Under the pieces are notes generated by a model. That model was not told the DNA's origin and did no database searches. It was given only the letters and a program-made list of their open reading frames with translations. The position numbers and the translations under genes are program-made. Positions 18,154-26,502 of a stretch of DNA of 64,000 bases are shown here, in pieces (positions within the stretch are counted from its first letter, which is position 1; each line of letters starts with the position of its first letter). This DNA comes from Emticicia sp. C21 (lineage in GTDB: Bacteria; Bacteroidota; Bacteroidia; Cytophagales; Spirosomataceae). The stretch is from contig NZ_QVMT01000004.1 in assembly GCF_003418935.1 (NCBI RefSeq), positions 282-64,281 of the forward strand, read 5' to 3'.

Positions 18154-19035
18154 CTACTCTCTTCTTTGCATTCTACCTATTCTGCGTTGCACAAAGTCTC
18201 TCACATCTTCACGCTCTTCCTTAAACAAGTTATCATCAACTTTGGCCATTGCATCTTTTACCCCTATACCCTTCAAATCTACTTTTTCGCCGTATTTAAA
18301 GTGTTTGTATTCACCTAAAAGTTTTGCAAGAAATGATTTTTCTTTTTCTGCTATAGTTTCAGTTTCAACCGGGGATTGAACGGATGTCTCTTCCATTGGC
18401 GTAATCACAACAACGACAGTTTCGCCTGGATTATATTTATTGGCGATAGAAGAATTATTATCAGCATAAGTAGCTATATCAGCAACATTTCTGCCTGTTA
18501 AAGTTTCCGCTTGCAATGGAGAAGGTTGCGATTCGTTCGGTTGATTCAAAGCAATAGCATCGTTAGATTCTTCCTCTATTGGTGACGTTATTTCTTTTAC
18601 TATCGGTGCTTTCGCAGGTATATTGAGTCTTTTTGCAACAGCTAAATCATTAGCTGGATTTACTGATAACACTTGGTCAACAGTATTTGACTCCTTATTG
18701 GTTTTGATTTTGGCTAATTGATTTGAATCATCCTGATTGCTAGATGGGGCAGGTTTTATTTCAGGTGCAACCTGAATAGGTTTCACCGGATTAGCTGCTA
18801 CATGCGTATCATCAGTATTACGTTGTGATAGAACTCCTATTGTCAGGGCAGCTACTATCCCTGCTGCGGCTGCATAATAGCCCCAGTTGCGGTTCATAGC
18901 AAAAACTCCACCACGACGTTTGGTCTGTTTCTCTTGCAAACGTGCCTGAAATTTCTCAAAAGCTTTTTGAGAAGGTTCCTGGCGGTGTTCTGCCAGTTTC
19001 TTGGCAAAAAGTTCGTCAATTGGATGTTTCTTCAT
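18154..19035 (-). CDS. Membrane anti-sigma-factor-like protein
   Basis: The 293-residue protein has an N-terminal cytoplasmic part of about 50 residues (KKHPIDELFAKKLAEH and QKAFEKFQARLQEK), one membrane helix (YYAAAAGIVAALTIGVL) and a long periplasmic Pro/Asn/Glu-rich region. This topology, and its place directly after an ECF sigma gene, fit an anti-sigma factor that holds the sigma factor at the membrane. No zinc-binding anti-sigma motif is seen. The start ending at 19035 was preferred; an upstream start adds seven residues. The assignment is by context. Confidence 0.65.
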   Translation of the reverse strand: MKKHPIDELFAKKLAEHRQEPSQKAFEKFQARLQEKQTKRRGGVFAMNRNWGYYAAAAGIVAALTIGVLSQRNTDDTHVAANPVKPIQVAPEIKPAPSSNQDDSNQLAKIKTNKESNTVDQVLSVNPANDLAVAKRLNIPAKAPIVKEITSPIEEESNDAIALNQPNESQPSPLQAETLTGRNVADIATYADNNSSIANKYNPGETVVVVITPMEETSVQSPVETETIAEKEKSFLAKLLGEYKHFKYGEKVDLKGIGVKDAMAKVDDNLFKEEREDVRDFVQRRIGRMQRRE

Positions 19036-19097
19036 TTTGATTATTGATATTTTCATATCCCCTGCCGAAACGTCGGCTCGCCCATCAGCGGGAAATA

Positions 19098-19652
19098 TTA
19101 AATGACACTCTTTTCTAATTTCATTAACTTACTCTGTAACATGGCTCTCGCCCTACTTAACTGAGATTTCGAAGTCCCTTCTGAAATCCCTAACAACTGG
19201 CCTATTTCCTGATGATTGTACCCTTCAATGGCATACAGGTTAAAAACCATGCGATAACCCTCAGGCAACTGTTCAATCAGTCTCATTAAATCTTCTGCTT
19301 CCAGATCTGTACTAAAGGCAGCATCGTTTGGTTCTTCAATGGCATATTCCAGATCAACCGCTATCATCTTTTTGCTTCGTACATACATTAACGCCTCATT
19401 AATCATGATTCTTCTGACCCAACCCTCAAAACTTCCCTGAAATGTAAACTGGTCTATCTTGTCAAAAATCTTCATGAATCCCTCAATCATCACATCTTCC
19501 GCCTCCATTTTATCTCCCACATAACGATTACAAACGGCCAGCATCTTCGAAGCAAATTTCTCGTATAGCCGAGTCTGTGCTTTGGAGTCTTGCCTTTGTA
19601 CAGCTCTTGCGAGGTCGTACTCGTTAGTGAATAAGGATAAAATTCGTGTCAT
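19098..19652 (-). CDS. ECF-type RNA polymerase sigma factor
   Basis: The 184-residue protein is a group 4 (ECF) sigma-70 factor. Region 2 spans about residues 20-95 (AQTRLYEKFASKMLAVCNRYVG, then AEDVMIEGFMKIFDKID, which binds core and the -10 element) and region 4 about 125-175 (LPEGYRMVFNLYAIEGYNHQEIGQLLGIS, with the helix-turn-helix that reads the -35 element). It heads a three-gene unit with the anti-sigma-like and outer-membrane genes, 62 and 57 bp apart. Confidence 0.92.
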   Translation of the reverse strand: MTRILSLFTNEYDLARAVQRQDSKAQTRLYEKFASKMLAVCNRYVGDKMEAEDVMIEGFMKIFDKIDQFTFQGSFEGWVRRIMINEALMYVRSKKMIAVDLEYAIEEPNDAAFSTDLEAEDLMRLIEQLPEGYRMVFNLYAIEGYNHQEIGQLLGISEGTSKSQLSRARAMLQSKLMKLEKSVI

Positions 19653-19863
19653 AAAATCATACGTTCATAAGCAAGATGCAAAAAACTATTGAAAGGGTTG
19701 CGTCAGAAATAAAAAAATATTGAAGGTTGTAAAATATTTTTCTGAGAGGTGGGTTAGTTATGATTGAACTTGTTAACATTTTTAATTTAACTACTATAGA
19801 ATGTCGCCTTGCAGCTATCTTATATTCCTGGAATCTCAATTGATAATTTGTAAGCCATCGCTA

Positions 19864-20083
19864 CCCTCATTAAAAAAGGTTCCCATCATATTGGTAACCT
19901 TTTCTGGTTCCGTTTGAGTAATCTTAACTCTGGTTTTTAGAGACCATCCCTGCCCTCATTCAAAAAGGTTCCTACCGTATTGGTAACCTTTTCCTGTTCC
20001 GTGTTAATGGTCATAACTTTGTTTTTTTGGAAACCATTGCTGCCCTCATTCAAAAAGGTTCCTTCCATATTGGTAACCTTTTC
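19864..20083. repeat. Three-unit direct repeat encoding an EKVTN...GTFLNEG peptide
   Basis: Cores of about 41 bp at 19864-19904, 19953-19993 and 20043-20083 recur at 89- and 90-bp intervals. Read on the minus strand, each gives EKVTN-x2-GTF[LF]NEG-x2-G. Two units are in one frame; the third, downstream on the minus strand, is shifted by a 1-bp deletion and comes after a stop codon. The period of 30 codons and conservation of the peptide argue for a coding repeat. Confidence 0.8.
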
Positions 20084-20155
20084 TTGTATTGCACGCTTGC
20101 TCGTCATAGTCGGTGATGCCACTGCTACTTGTATTTGCTGTCTTTTTCTCTTCAT
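19937..20155 (-). CDS. Small repeat-containing peptide, function unknown
   Basis: The 72-residue open frame starts with a basic stretch (MKRKRQQIQVAVASPTMTSKR) and holds two copies of the EKVTN...GTFLNEG unit (residues about 25-41 and 55-71). It has no cysteine, no signal peptide and no membrane helix. The next base after the second unit is a stop; an additional copy lies just downstream in another frame, so the gene may be a shortened form of a longer repeat protein. Small, repeated, basic-start peptides can be precursors or regulators, but I do not know this one. No promoter was found for it. Confidence 0.4.
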   Translation of the reverse strand: MKRKRQQIQVAVASPTMTSKRAIQEKVTNMEGTFLNEGSNGFQKNKVMTINTEQEKVTNTVGTFLNEGRDGL

Positions 20156-20428
20156 AATATTTCACAGTTGTTATGTGTTCAGGTAGTTGTGAATGGTTAC
20201 CCAAAACTGGGAGTTTCCTAAATTTCCGACTTAGGCTTGTGTTTTCAAAGTGATTGGCGAGGTTTCTCGTAAAATCGGACTGTTGTGTTATTCTCTATGT
20301 AGCTGCCATCTTACTTGATGCGTAGGAACAAATTTCCTAACCAGTTCCTTATCAATGATTTAGGGAACAACCATTAGAAGCCTTAATTATCCCTTCTCAG
20401 AAATTTCAGATTTTTTTTTAGTTTTTTT
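20156..20428. other. Non-coding region before tRNA-Cys
   Basis: About 270 bases have no credible gene on either strand. They include a small inverted repeat CCCA-AAAC-TGGG near 20201-20212 and two T-rich tracts at the right end. Only the tRNA-Cys promoter is recognised here. Confidence 0.5.
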
Positions 20429-20458
20429 TTGGAGTTTGGTACAATGCTTGTACTTTTG
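20429..20458 (+). promoter_or_regulatory. Bacteroidota-type promoter of tRNA-Cys
   Basis: TTG at 20429-20431 is followed after 19 bases by TACTTTTG at 20451-20458, a full match to the consensus TTG-N19-TAnnTTTG. Start of transcription near 20465, just before the tRNA at 20470. Two T tracts precede it. Confidence 0.85.
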
Positions 20459-20469
20459 CACTCCCAAAT

Positions 20470-20540
20470 GGTCCTGTGGCCGAGTGGCTAGGCAGAGCTC
20501 TGCAAAAGCTTGTACAGCGGTTCGAATCCGCTCGGGACCT
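20470..20540 (+). tRNA. tRNA-Cys (anticodon GCA)
   Basis: A 71-base cloverleaf: acceptor GGTCCTG with CGGGACC, anticodon loop CTGCAAA (anticodon GCA) on stem GAGCT/AGCTT, T loop TTCGAAT, discriminator T. The CCA end is not encoded. Confidence 0.95.
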
Positions 20541-20550
20541 CGGAAAAATC

Positions 20551-20581
20551 AAAACGCAGTCTTCCTAGATTGCGTTTTTTT
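20551..20581 (+). terminator. Intrinsic terminator of tRNA-Cys
   Basis: AAAACGCA (20551-20558) pairs with TGCGTTTT (20571-20578), with four more inner pairs around a TCCT loop, and the stem runs into seven T. It ends the tRNA transcript. Confidence 0.8.
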
Positions 20582-20640
20582 ATTTGAACAACATGAAAGG
20601 TTAAACTTTCATTCTTCACTTGTTTCTCTTACTTATACAA

Positions 20641-21375
20641 CTATTGTGCATCTCTATATTTTCTAACAAGTTGTAAAGTCTGATTTTCCCATAAATAAGT
20701 AGAAGGATCAATCGCTACAACGTCTCTATAATTACTTTCCAATACTATTCTTTCAAGATTCTCTTCAAATGAACCATTTGGTATGCTAAGCGCAACTGTA
20801 CCTGAATTGATTATGGTTACATGAAGGTCATCTGCCTTTATATCAGCTTTTAGTTTATCAATAAAATTACTGTCGTACAAAATACAAGTGGCCAATCCTA
20901 TCTGGCTACTGATACTAATCATATTTTCTCCTGTTGCCGGGTCTTTAAGTCCTTCAATTTTTAGTTTTGCTTTTTTTATATTTTGAAAACTAATATCTAA
21001 AACTTCTTCTTCTGTAATTTTATATTCATACAGATTCGATTTCATTACGTAGTCTATACCTGTTCTTCCGTTTGGTCTAACCTTTACTCTTGCTATAAAA
21101 GCACCAATATTATCTCCAAGTTTTTCATTTACTACTACCTGATGGAACATATCATTCTCTTCAAAATTGCGAATAACGGGTAAGAAATCTAACCTATCCT
21201 GTTCGAGATTTAGTGTTTTAGTAACGTTTTCGCCGACATTCATTTCACTAAAACCTTCCTTTTGTTCGGCTCTCATTACTATATCTTCTTTCTGCGTTTG
21301 ATTCTTGTCTTCTTCTTGAGTTACATTCTTATTATTACTATTAAAAAGACCTGATAATTTGCTTAGTATTCCCAT
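20641..21375 (-). CDS. DUF1444/YtpQ-like cytosolic protein
   Basis: The 244-residue protein has a short amphipathic start (MGILSKLSGLFNS), a low-complexity Asn/Gln/Glu-rich linker up to residue 40, and then a globular part with EYKITEEEVLDISFQNIKKAKLK and TCILYDSNFIDKLKADI, which look like the YtpQ/DUF1444 fold (VTEELVN...A.EN, then a Y..D strand, then IPNGSFE). DUF1444 proteins have no established role. The start ending at 21375 was preferred; ten more residues are possible. No secretion signal is present. Confidence 0.6.
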   Translation of the reverse strand: MGILSKLSGLFNSNNKNVTQEEDKNQTQKEDIVMRAEQKEGFSEMNVGENVTKTLNLEQDRLDFLPVIRNFEENDMFHQVVVNEKLGDNIGAFIARVKVRPNGRTGIDYVMKSNLYEYKITEEEVLDISFQNIKKAKLKIEGLKDPATGENMISISSQIGLATCILYDSNFIDKLKADIKADDLHVTIINSGTVALSIPNGSFEENLERIVLESNYRDVVAIDPSTYLWENQTLQLVRKYRDAQ

Positions 21376-21447
21376 GTTTAAGTTTTCTTTATTATTAACA
21401 CTCAAATATGAGAAAACTTAGTTATAAATGACAGGCCTCATAAACCC

Positions 21448-21480
21448 AAAAAAAAGTGTTACCAAAAACAGGCAACACTT
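21448..21480 (-). terminator. Intrinsic terminator of the lipoprotein gene at 21503
   Basis: The arms at 21454-21463 and 21471-21480 form a ten-pair stem on the minus strand (one G-U) and the RNA continues into eight U. It lies 22 bp after the stop of the lipoprotein gene. Confidence 0.75.
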
Positions 21481-21502
21481 TCCGACATATTTAAACGTAT
21501 TA

Positions 21503-22453
21503 CTAACCTTTTTCCCTTTTTGTTGGTTTTGTCTTTTCCTTCTCCTCTGTTACGCCATTGACAGTCACTGTGTATTTCAAATCACAGGTACCATCCCCAT
21601 AATCGACAATTTTTGTATCGCCTGAGAAAGGCTTGATTTCTATCGTTCCACTTACAGGGAAACCTCGGGAATCTTTACATGAGCGTTTCACTATAAGCGT
21701 TTTGGTAATATTGGCCGTAAATTCTGTGCCGTCACTTGACTTGGCATTGGTAGTACCAGTTGTTTGTGATTCGTCATCATCTTTAGTTGCCGTTCCTTTA
21801 TTATCCACTGCACGCTTTTTAGTACTTGTATAAGTAATTATCTTGTTCGTGTTTGTATTGGTAATGGTGATATTAGCCAATTTCTCGCTTACTGTAGCCT
21901 TACCGTTGGCAACGGTAGTGGTGATAGTATGCGTACCATTAACCACCAATGTATCTCTTTTCAGATTCTCATAAGTTACTGTGCGTGTCAGCGTACCTGA
22001 GAACCCTGAATCTGGTTTTACAGGAATCGAAATTGTCATTTTTCCGCCTACTGCTTTATCGTCACAAACCCCATCTGCTACACTGGTATAATCGTATACA
22101 ATCGTAATAGTGTTGTTTGCTACAGTTTTGCTTACATCGGCGCAATTATCAAATCTACCTCTCCAGGGTTTATCCCAGCCTATACCCAAACTTGGAAAAT
22201 GTCCGCCATGCTTGCCTTTGTCTCCGCCACCGGTTTCACGGAAATTACGGCCGCCAAAAGGTAAAAAAGTTACATCATCTACTAATTCGTACACATCTTC
22301 TGAACCATCCTGAATAGTCTGGTTATCGGCTACTACCGCTGCCGATTGCGCGTCTGGTGTTACAGAGTTGTTGTCAGCGTCTTTTGTACAGGCCGTGACT
22401 GCCACTCCAAGAGCAATGCACAGTGAAGCAATTTTTAAAAAATTGTTTTTCAT
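21503..22453 (-). CDS. Surface lipoprotein, function unknown
   Basis: The 316-residue protein begins with a lipoprotein signal whose cleavage motif is AVTAC (Cys22). The mature part has a Gly/His-rich segment (GGRNFRETGGGDKGKHGGHFPSLG) and then Thr/Lys-rich beta repeats such as TITTTVANGKATVSEKLANITITN and a final CDLKYTVTVNG, typical of secreted beta-sandwich proteins. I recognise no family. Four cysteines in the mature part (CADVS, VCDDK, SCKDS, TCDLK) could form disulfides. It stands alone and ends at the 21454-21480 terminator. Confidence 0.7.
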   Translation of the reverse strand: MKNNFLKIASLCIALGVAVTACTKDADNNSVTPDAQSAAVVADNQTIQDGSEDVYELVDDVTFLPFGGRNFRETGGGDKGKHGGHFPSLGIGWDKPWRGRFDNCADVSKTVANNTITIVYDYTSVADGVCDDKAVGGKMTISIPVKPDSGFSGTLTRTVTYENLKRDTLVVNGTHTITTTVANGKATVSEKLANITITNTNTNKIITYTSTKKRAVDNKGTATKDDDESQTTGTTNAKSSDGTEFTANITKTLIVKRSCKDSRGFPVSGTIEIKPFSGDTKIVDYGDGTCDLKYTVTVNGVTEEKEKTKPTKREKG

Positions 22454-22726
22454 CGGTTTTAATTAGATTTTAAATAGTGAACAAATAAGAATTTGTGTAC
22501 ACTTTTTACCATAATCAACGAAACTTTTAAGTGATAGATTAGCGAACCTGTTACAAGGACGAAGCCCTTTGCAAAAAGGGTTGCACTGCCAGAATTAAAA
22601 TTTAGAACCGCCTGATTATGAAGCTTTTCAGATAAAACTTTTTCAAAAATTGCATTTTACCATTGAATGATAGTTGGAAACAAAGTTTGTCTTGCATATA
22701 TACCCACCTATGCTTTATTTTTACAG

Positions 22727-23911
22727 ATGGAACAACAATCTAACAGTATATTCTCTCTCCAATATTGGCTTCTCTGTATCAGTTCACTGGTTTTCTTTGC
22801 AAGTTTCAATATGCTCATACCTGAGCTACCTGATTATCTGTCTAAATTAGGGGGTGCCGAATCGAAAGGTTTGATCATTAGTCTTTTCACGCTTACTGCC
22901 GGACTTTCGCGTCCTTTCAGTGGGCGTCTTACCGACCGTATTGGTCGTGTACCTGTCATGGCTTTTGGGTCTCTGGTTTGTTTTGTGTGCGGATTCTTCT
23001 ATCCGTTGGTTACCACTGTTTTTCCTTTTTTAATGCTAAGATTAGTACACGGTTTTTCTACAGGTTTTAAACCTACCGGAACAGCCGCGTATATTGCAGA
23101 CATTGTCCCAATCAACCGAAGAGGCGAAGCCATGGGTATGCATGGATTGATGAGTAGTTTCGGAATGGCGTTCGGACCTGCTTTGGGTAGCTGGATTGCA
23201 GATACTTTTTCGATGAATGTGTTGTTCTATGTTTCTTCCATGTTTGCCCTTATCTCTATTGCGATATTGTATAATATGAAAGAAACGCTGCCGAAAAACC
23301 AGCAAGAGAAATTTACACTCAACTCGCTGAAAGTTACACAGAATGATGTTTTTGATATTATGGTTTTACCCGCTGCCATTGTTATGTTTCTGACGGCATT
23401 CAGTTTCGGCGCAGTTGCTACTTTATCGCCTGATTTGAGTAAAAGCATCGGGTTACATAACAAAGGATTTTACTTTCTGATTTATACACTGGCCTCATTA
23501 TTTATCCGCTTGTTGGCAGGCAAAGTTTCTGACAAAAACGGGCGGATTCCTGTATTAAGATGGGGATGCTTTGCGCTGATTATTTCTATGGGCTTTACAG
23601 CCTTTGCACATAACATTTACCTGTTCGTCATAGCAGCTATCTTCTTTGGCATTGGTCAGGGAGTACTCTCTCCTATTCTACAGGCATGGACTATAGACTT
23701 ATGCGATGAGAATAATCGTGGTAGAGCGCTGGCAACCATGTATATCTGTATGGAAGCGGGGATTGGTTTAGGAGCATTTTTATCGGCAGAAATCTATCAT
23801 AATAGTATAGCCCGAATGCCTTATGCTTTCCTGATTATGGGGGGACTGGCAGTTTTAGCCTTTGCCTACCTATTCTCGGGCAAAGTTCGCCGCATGAAAG
23901 CAGCTTTCTAA
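22727..23911 (+). CDS. MFS transporter
   Basis: The 394-residue protein is a 12-helix major facilitator. Motif A reads GRLTDRIGRVPVM in the loop after helix 2 and a second copy SDKNGRIPVL follows helix 8; GFKPTGTAAYIADI and PALGSWIADTF are helix 4-5 signatures. The start at 22727 was chosen because it places the first helix near the N-terminus; a start 20 codons upstream adds an unlikely extension. The substrate cannot be read from sequence. The 3' end overlaps the convergent NUDIX gene by four bases. Confidence 0.85.
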   Translation: MEQQSNSIFSLQYWLLCISSLVFFASFNMLIPELPDYLSKLGGAESKGLIISLFTLTAGLSRPFSGRLTDRIGRVPVMAFGSLVCFVCGFFYPLVTTVFPFLMLRLVHGFSTGFKPTGTAAYIADIVPINRRGEAMGMHGLMSSFGMAFGPALGSWIADTFSMNVLFYVSSMFALISIAILYNMKETLPKNQQEKFTLNSLKVTQNDVFDIMVLPAAIVMFLTAFSFGAVATLSPDLSKSIGLHNKGFYFLIYTLASLFIRLLAGKVSDKNGRIPVLRWGCFALIISMGFTAFAHNIYLFVIAAIFFGIGQGVLSPILQAWTIDLCDENNRGRALATMYICMEAGIGLGAFLSAEIYHNSIARMPYAFLIMGGLAVLAFAYLFSGKVRRMKAAF

Positions 23912-24345
23912 AACCAGGTCTGATCTAGTTTACCTATATATTTATCAGGCAAATTCCCTGACAGGTATTCTTTGAGATTTTTGGTGATATTGGGATATAA
24001 ATTGACACTACTCAACTCCTTGATATCTATCCATCTGATAGCTAAAGCAGAAGTGTGCTCAGGATTAAGCAAAGGAGTGCCTTTTATAATTTGTCCTTCA
24101 AAAATAAAATGAATGGTTTGTTTTTGAGGTTCAGGAAAATGGACTTCTCCCACCATCATTAGCTCACCAATTTCAACTTTAATACCTAACTCTTCGTCTA
24201 GTTCTCTGGTTAAAGCAAGGGTTAAAGATTCACCGAACTCTAAATTGCCACCCGGCAAATTATATACATCCTGACCACCATATCGATAATGCATGGTCAG
24301 GATTTTTTCATTTTCTATAATGGCAACCGCCGGCCTGATTTTCAT
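23908..24345 (-). CDS. NUDIX hydrolase
   Basis: The 145-residue protein carries a perfect Nudix box: Gly33, Glu39, Arg47-Glu48, Glu51-Glu52 and Gly54 at the canonical spacing (Gx5Ex7REx2EExG). Family members hydrolyse nucleoside diphosphates linked to another moiety using Mg2+; the substrate cannot be read from sequence. It is short and cytosolic. Its stop overlaps the tail of the convergent MFS gene by four bases. Confidence 0.9.
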   Translation of the reverse strand: MKIRPAVAIIENEKILTMHYRYGGQDVYNLPGGNLEFGESLTLALTRELDEELGIKVEIGELMMVGEVHFPEPQKQTIHFIFEGQIIKGTPLLNPEHTSALAIRWIDIKELSSVNLYPNITKNLKEYLSGNLPDKYIGKLDQTWF

Positions 24346-24433
24346 AGCTACCTAAGTGAACTCTTTTATAATAGGTTATATATTCTCAATTGAGATTTAA
24401 TATAGCGCTTGTTTGTAAAAATTACATGAGAAA

Positions 24434-24781
24434 TTATCTACTCCTATATATGATAAACTCCCTCCATTTTTTACAAAGCGCCAGTAAATCAATTGTTTTG
24501 AACTCTTTATTTTTATCTATAAATTTAGGGTTATCTAAATCAATTAGTGTTGAAATATCGCTACCCCATAATATACCTTGAATAAATATTCCTCCTAATT
24601 CAGAAGAATCAGGTACATCTCTATTGATAATATCTTCAATCTGCTCTATATAACAATCTAAATCTTCAATATCATCCACAGAGCTTAAAATAGAAAGTTC
24701 AGATAATGGTTCTTCAACTCTCAAAGTTGGAATGAAGCGATTAGTTGCTACATGTAAAAACTCACCAAATCTATATTCCAT
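24434..24781 (-). CDS. Hypothetical acidic protein
   Basis: I recognise no family. The 115-residue acidic product contains an Asp/Glu-rich stretch (VDDIEDLDCYIEQIEDIINRD), a GIFIQGILWGSDIST segment and a C-terminal helix ending KKWREFIIYRS. There is no signal peptide. Size and composition resemble the small immunity or antitoxin-like proteins of Bacteroidota, but no partner toxin is visible next to it. It sits 28 bp upstream of the S10-type peptidase gene on the same strand. Confidence 0.6.
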   Translation of the reverse strand: MEYRFGEFLHVATNRFIPTLRVEEPLSELSILSSVDDIEDLDCYIEQIEDIINRDVPDSSELGGIFIQGILWGSDISTLIDLDNPKFIDKNKEFKTIDLLALCKKWREFIIYRSR

Positions 24782-24809
24782 TTTCTATTAGCTTTTAGCC
24801 AAAATCTTT

Positions 24810-26327
24810 TTACTTCAAAGCCATCTCATAAAATCTATCAGCATCCTTTTTCAATTTAATTAACGATTCTTTATGAATATACATCATATGCCCCGCTTCA
24901 AAATAAGTAAAATTCACATTTTTCTTTTGTTCCGGGCGTAACATCATATGATTAAAAGTATATTCTGCCGCAAAATAAGGGGTTGCCAAATCGTAATATC
25001 CTGCCGCTACCCATACTTTTAAATAAGGGTTCTTCGACATGGCCTGACGTAGCGTTTCACTCACATTCAGGTATTTATTTTGCACATTGTTATAGTTCCA
25101 GGGCTGTACTCTGCCTGTCAGAATCAGATAGGGTAAATCATTTTCATATTTCAATTCCTGACGCAAATACTGGTTAATTGTTCCAGAATAAGGCCCAGAA
25201 ATAGTAGCATCCAGGCTTGGGTCAAACTCATATCGTTCTCCGGCATTATCGTAGTCTGTACCAGTAAAACGACCATCTAAACGCCCAGCGGTTTTGCCAT
25301 CTTCACGCAACAGTTCTTTCACAAAACGACCTATTTCTATACGGTTATTCGCACGTTTGATAAAATCTTTCGATAAACCCGTAAACTTGCTTAGTTTCTC
25401 GGTAACCATTGTTTGCTCTGCCTCGCTTGCCTGGTCTCCTTTCATTAATATGGTTGAGTATTCATTCAAAACAAACTTTTCTACTTCCCGCAAAGTCTTT
25501 TGTAAATCTGCCTGATATTCGGGGGCTATCTTTTTATGATACCAGGCCATAGCCGTATAAGTAGGCAGAAATAGTTCAAAAGGCAGATCATTTCCTTTAT
25601 CGAACAGGGCAGTCTGGAAATTCAGAATAGACGAAATCAATGAAATACCATTGATATACATATTATATTTATCCTGCAGATAACCCGATAATCCTGCCGC
25701 TCTGGTAGTGCCATAGCTCTCGCCCGCCAGAAACTTTGGCGAAGCCCAGCGGCCATATTTAGTAGCATGCAAACGAATAAACTCCCCTACTGATTCTATA
25801 TCTTCATTATAACCCAAAAACTGACGTTCATTTTCACCCTGCACGGCACGACTATATCCCGTATTAACTGGGTCTATAAATACTAAATCTGATTTATCTA
25901 ACCAGCTATATTCATTATTTACATACGAGTAAGGTGGTGCTAATGACTCTCCTTTATCACTCATCGGAATACGTTTTGGCCCAATGCAACCCATATGTAA
26001 CCAAACCGAAGCCGAGCCAGGGCCACCATTAAAAGTATAAGTAACAGGGCGTTTTGACAAATCATTTACACCATCTTTGCTATAGGCAATAAAGAAGATA
26101 TTGGCCTTAGCCTTACCGCTTTCATCTTTTAGTACCATATAGCCCGTGCGAGTAGTATAATTAATGGTTTGTCCACCAATGGTTATCTGTCCTTTGGTTT
26201 CAATAGGTGCCGGAACGGGTGGAAGAACCGCTGGTTTTTCATCAGGTTTTTTCTCTGTATTCTGGGCCAATGCTGAAAGTGTAATGCAAGTAAGAACAAA
26301 AAGGATAGTTTGTCGAAGTCTGGTCAT
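24810..26327 (-). CDS. Secreted S10-type serine carboxypeptidase-like protein
   Basis: The 505-residue protein has a signal peptide (MTRLRQTILFVLTCITLSALA), a Pro-rich linker, and an S10-type alpha/beta hydrolase fold: TFNGGPGSAS at 98-107 (oxyanion hole), FIDPVNTGYSR at 150-160, nucleophile elbow GESYGTTRAAG with Ser204, then GYYDLATPY (acid) and FEAGHMMY (base) near the end. Family S10 enzymes remove C-terminal residues from peptides, usually at acidic pH in eukaryotic compartments; the bacterial branch probably works in the periplasm. Its length is near the family norm. Confidence 0.85.
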   Translation of the reverse strand: MTRLRQTILFVLTCITLSALAQNTEKKPDEKPAVLPPVPAPIETKGQITIGGQTINYTTRTGYMVLKDESGKAKANIFFIAYSKDGVNDLSKRPVTYTFNGGPGSASVWLHMGCIGPKRIPMSDKGESLAPPYSYVNNEYSWLDKSDLVFIDPVNTGYSRAVQGENERQFLGYNEDIESVGEFIRLHATKYGRWASPKFLAGESYGTTRAAGLSGYLQDKYNMYINGISLISSILNFQTALFDKGNDLPFELFLPTYTAMAWYHKKIAPEYQADLQKTLREVEKFVLNEYSTILMKGDQASEAEQTMVTEKLSKFTGLSKDFIKRANNRIEIGRFVKELLREDGKTAGRLDGRFTGTDYDNAGERYEFDPSLDATISGPYSGTINQYLRQELKYENDLPYLILTGRVQPWNYNNVQNKYLNVSETLRQAMSKNPYLKVWVAAGYYDLATPYFAAEYTFNHMMLRPEQKKNVNFTYFEAGHMMYIHKESLIKLKKDADRFYEMALK

Positions 26328-26396
26328 GAGCGTTCAGGTAATTGATTCAGGACAAAAATAGAAAAATTTGTGAGTACACAAGCACATATCAGATAT

Positions 26397-26428
26397 AAAA
26401 AAAGTATTCTCCTGATGAAGAATACTTT
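26397..26428 (-). terminator. Intrinsic terminator of the lipoprotein gene at 26503
   Basis: AAAGTATTCT (26401-26410) and AGAATACTTT (26419-26428) form a ten-pair stem with an eight-base loop, and on the minus strand a run of U follows (A tract 26397-26403). Confidence 0.75.
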
Positions 26429-26502
26429 CTTGCGATTATGGTTAAAAGTTGTGTGGTGAAACCTAATTCTAAACCTACTGCTACTTTCTTAAATGTCTCT
26501 TA

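Noticed and set aside
19864-20083. CRISPR-like array
   Set aside because: Only three units, spacers are related to each other, the repeats code for a conserved peptide, and no cas gene is nearby.
24346-24433. Riboswitch in front of the NUDIX gene or others
   Set aside because: No conserved aptamer motif (TPP, cobalamin, SAM, FMN) was seen in any leader in the window.
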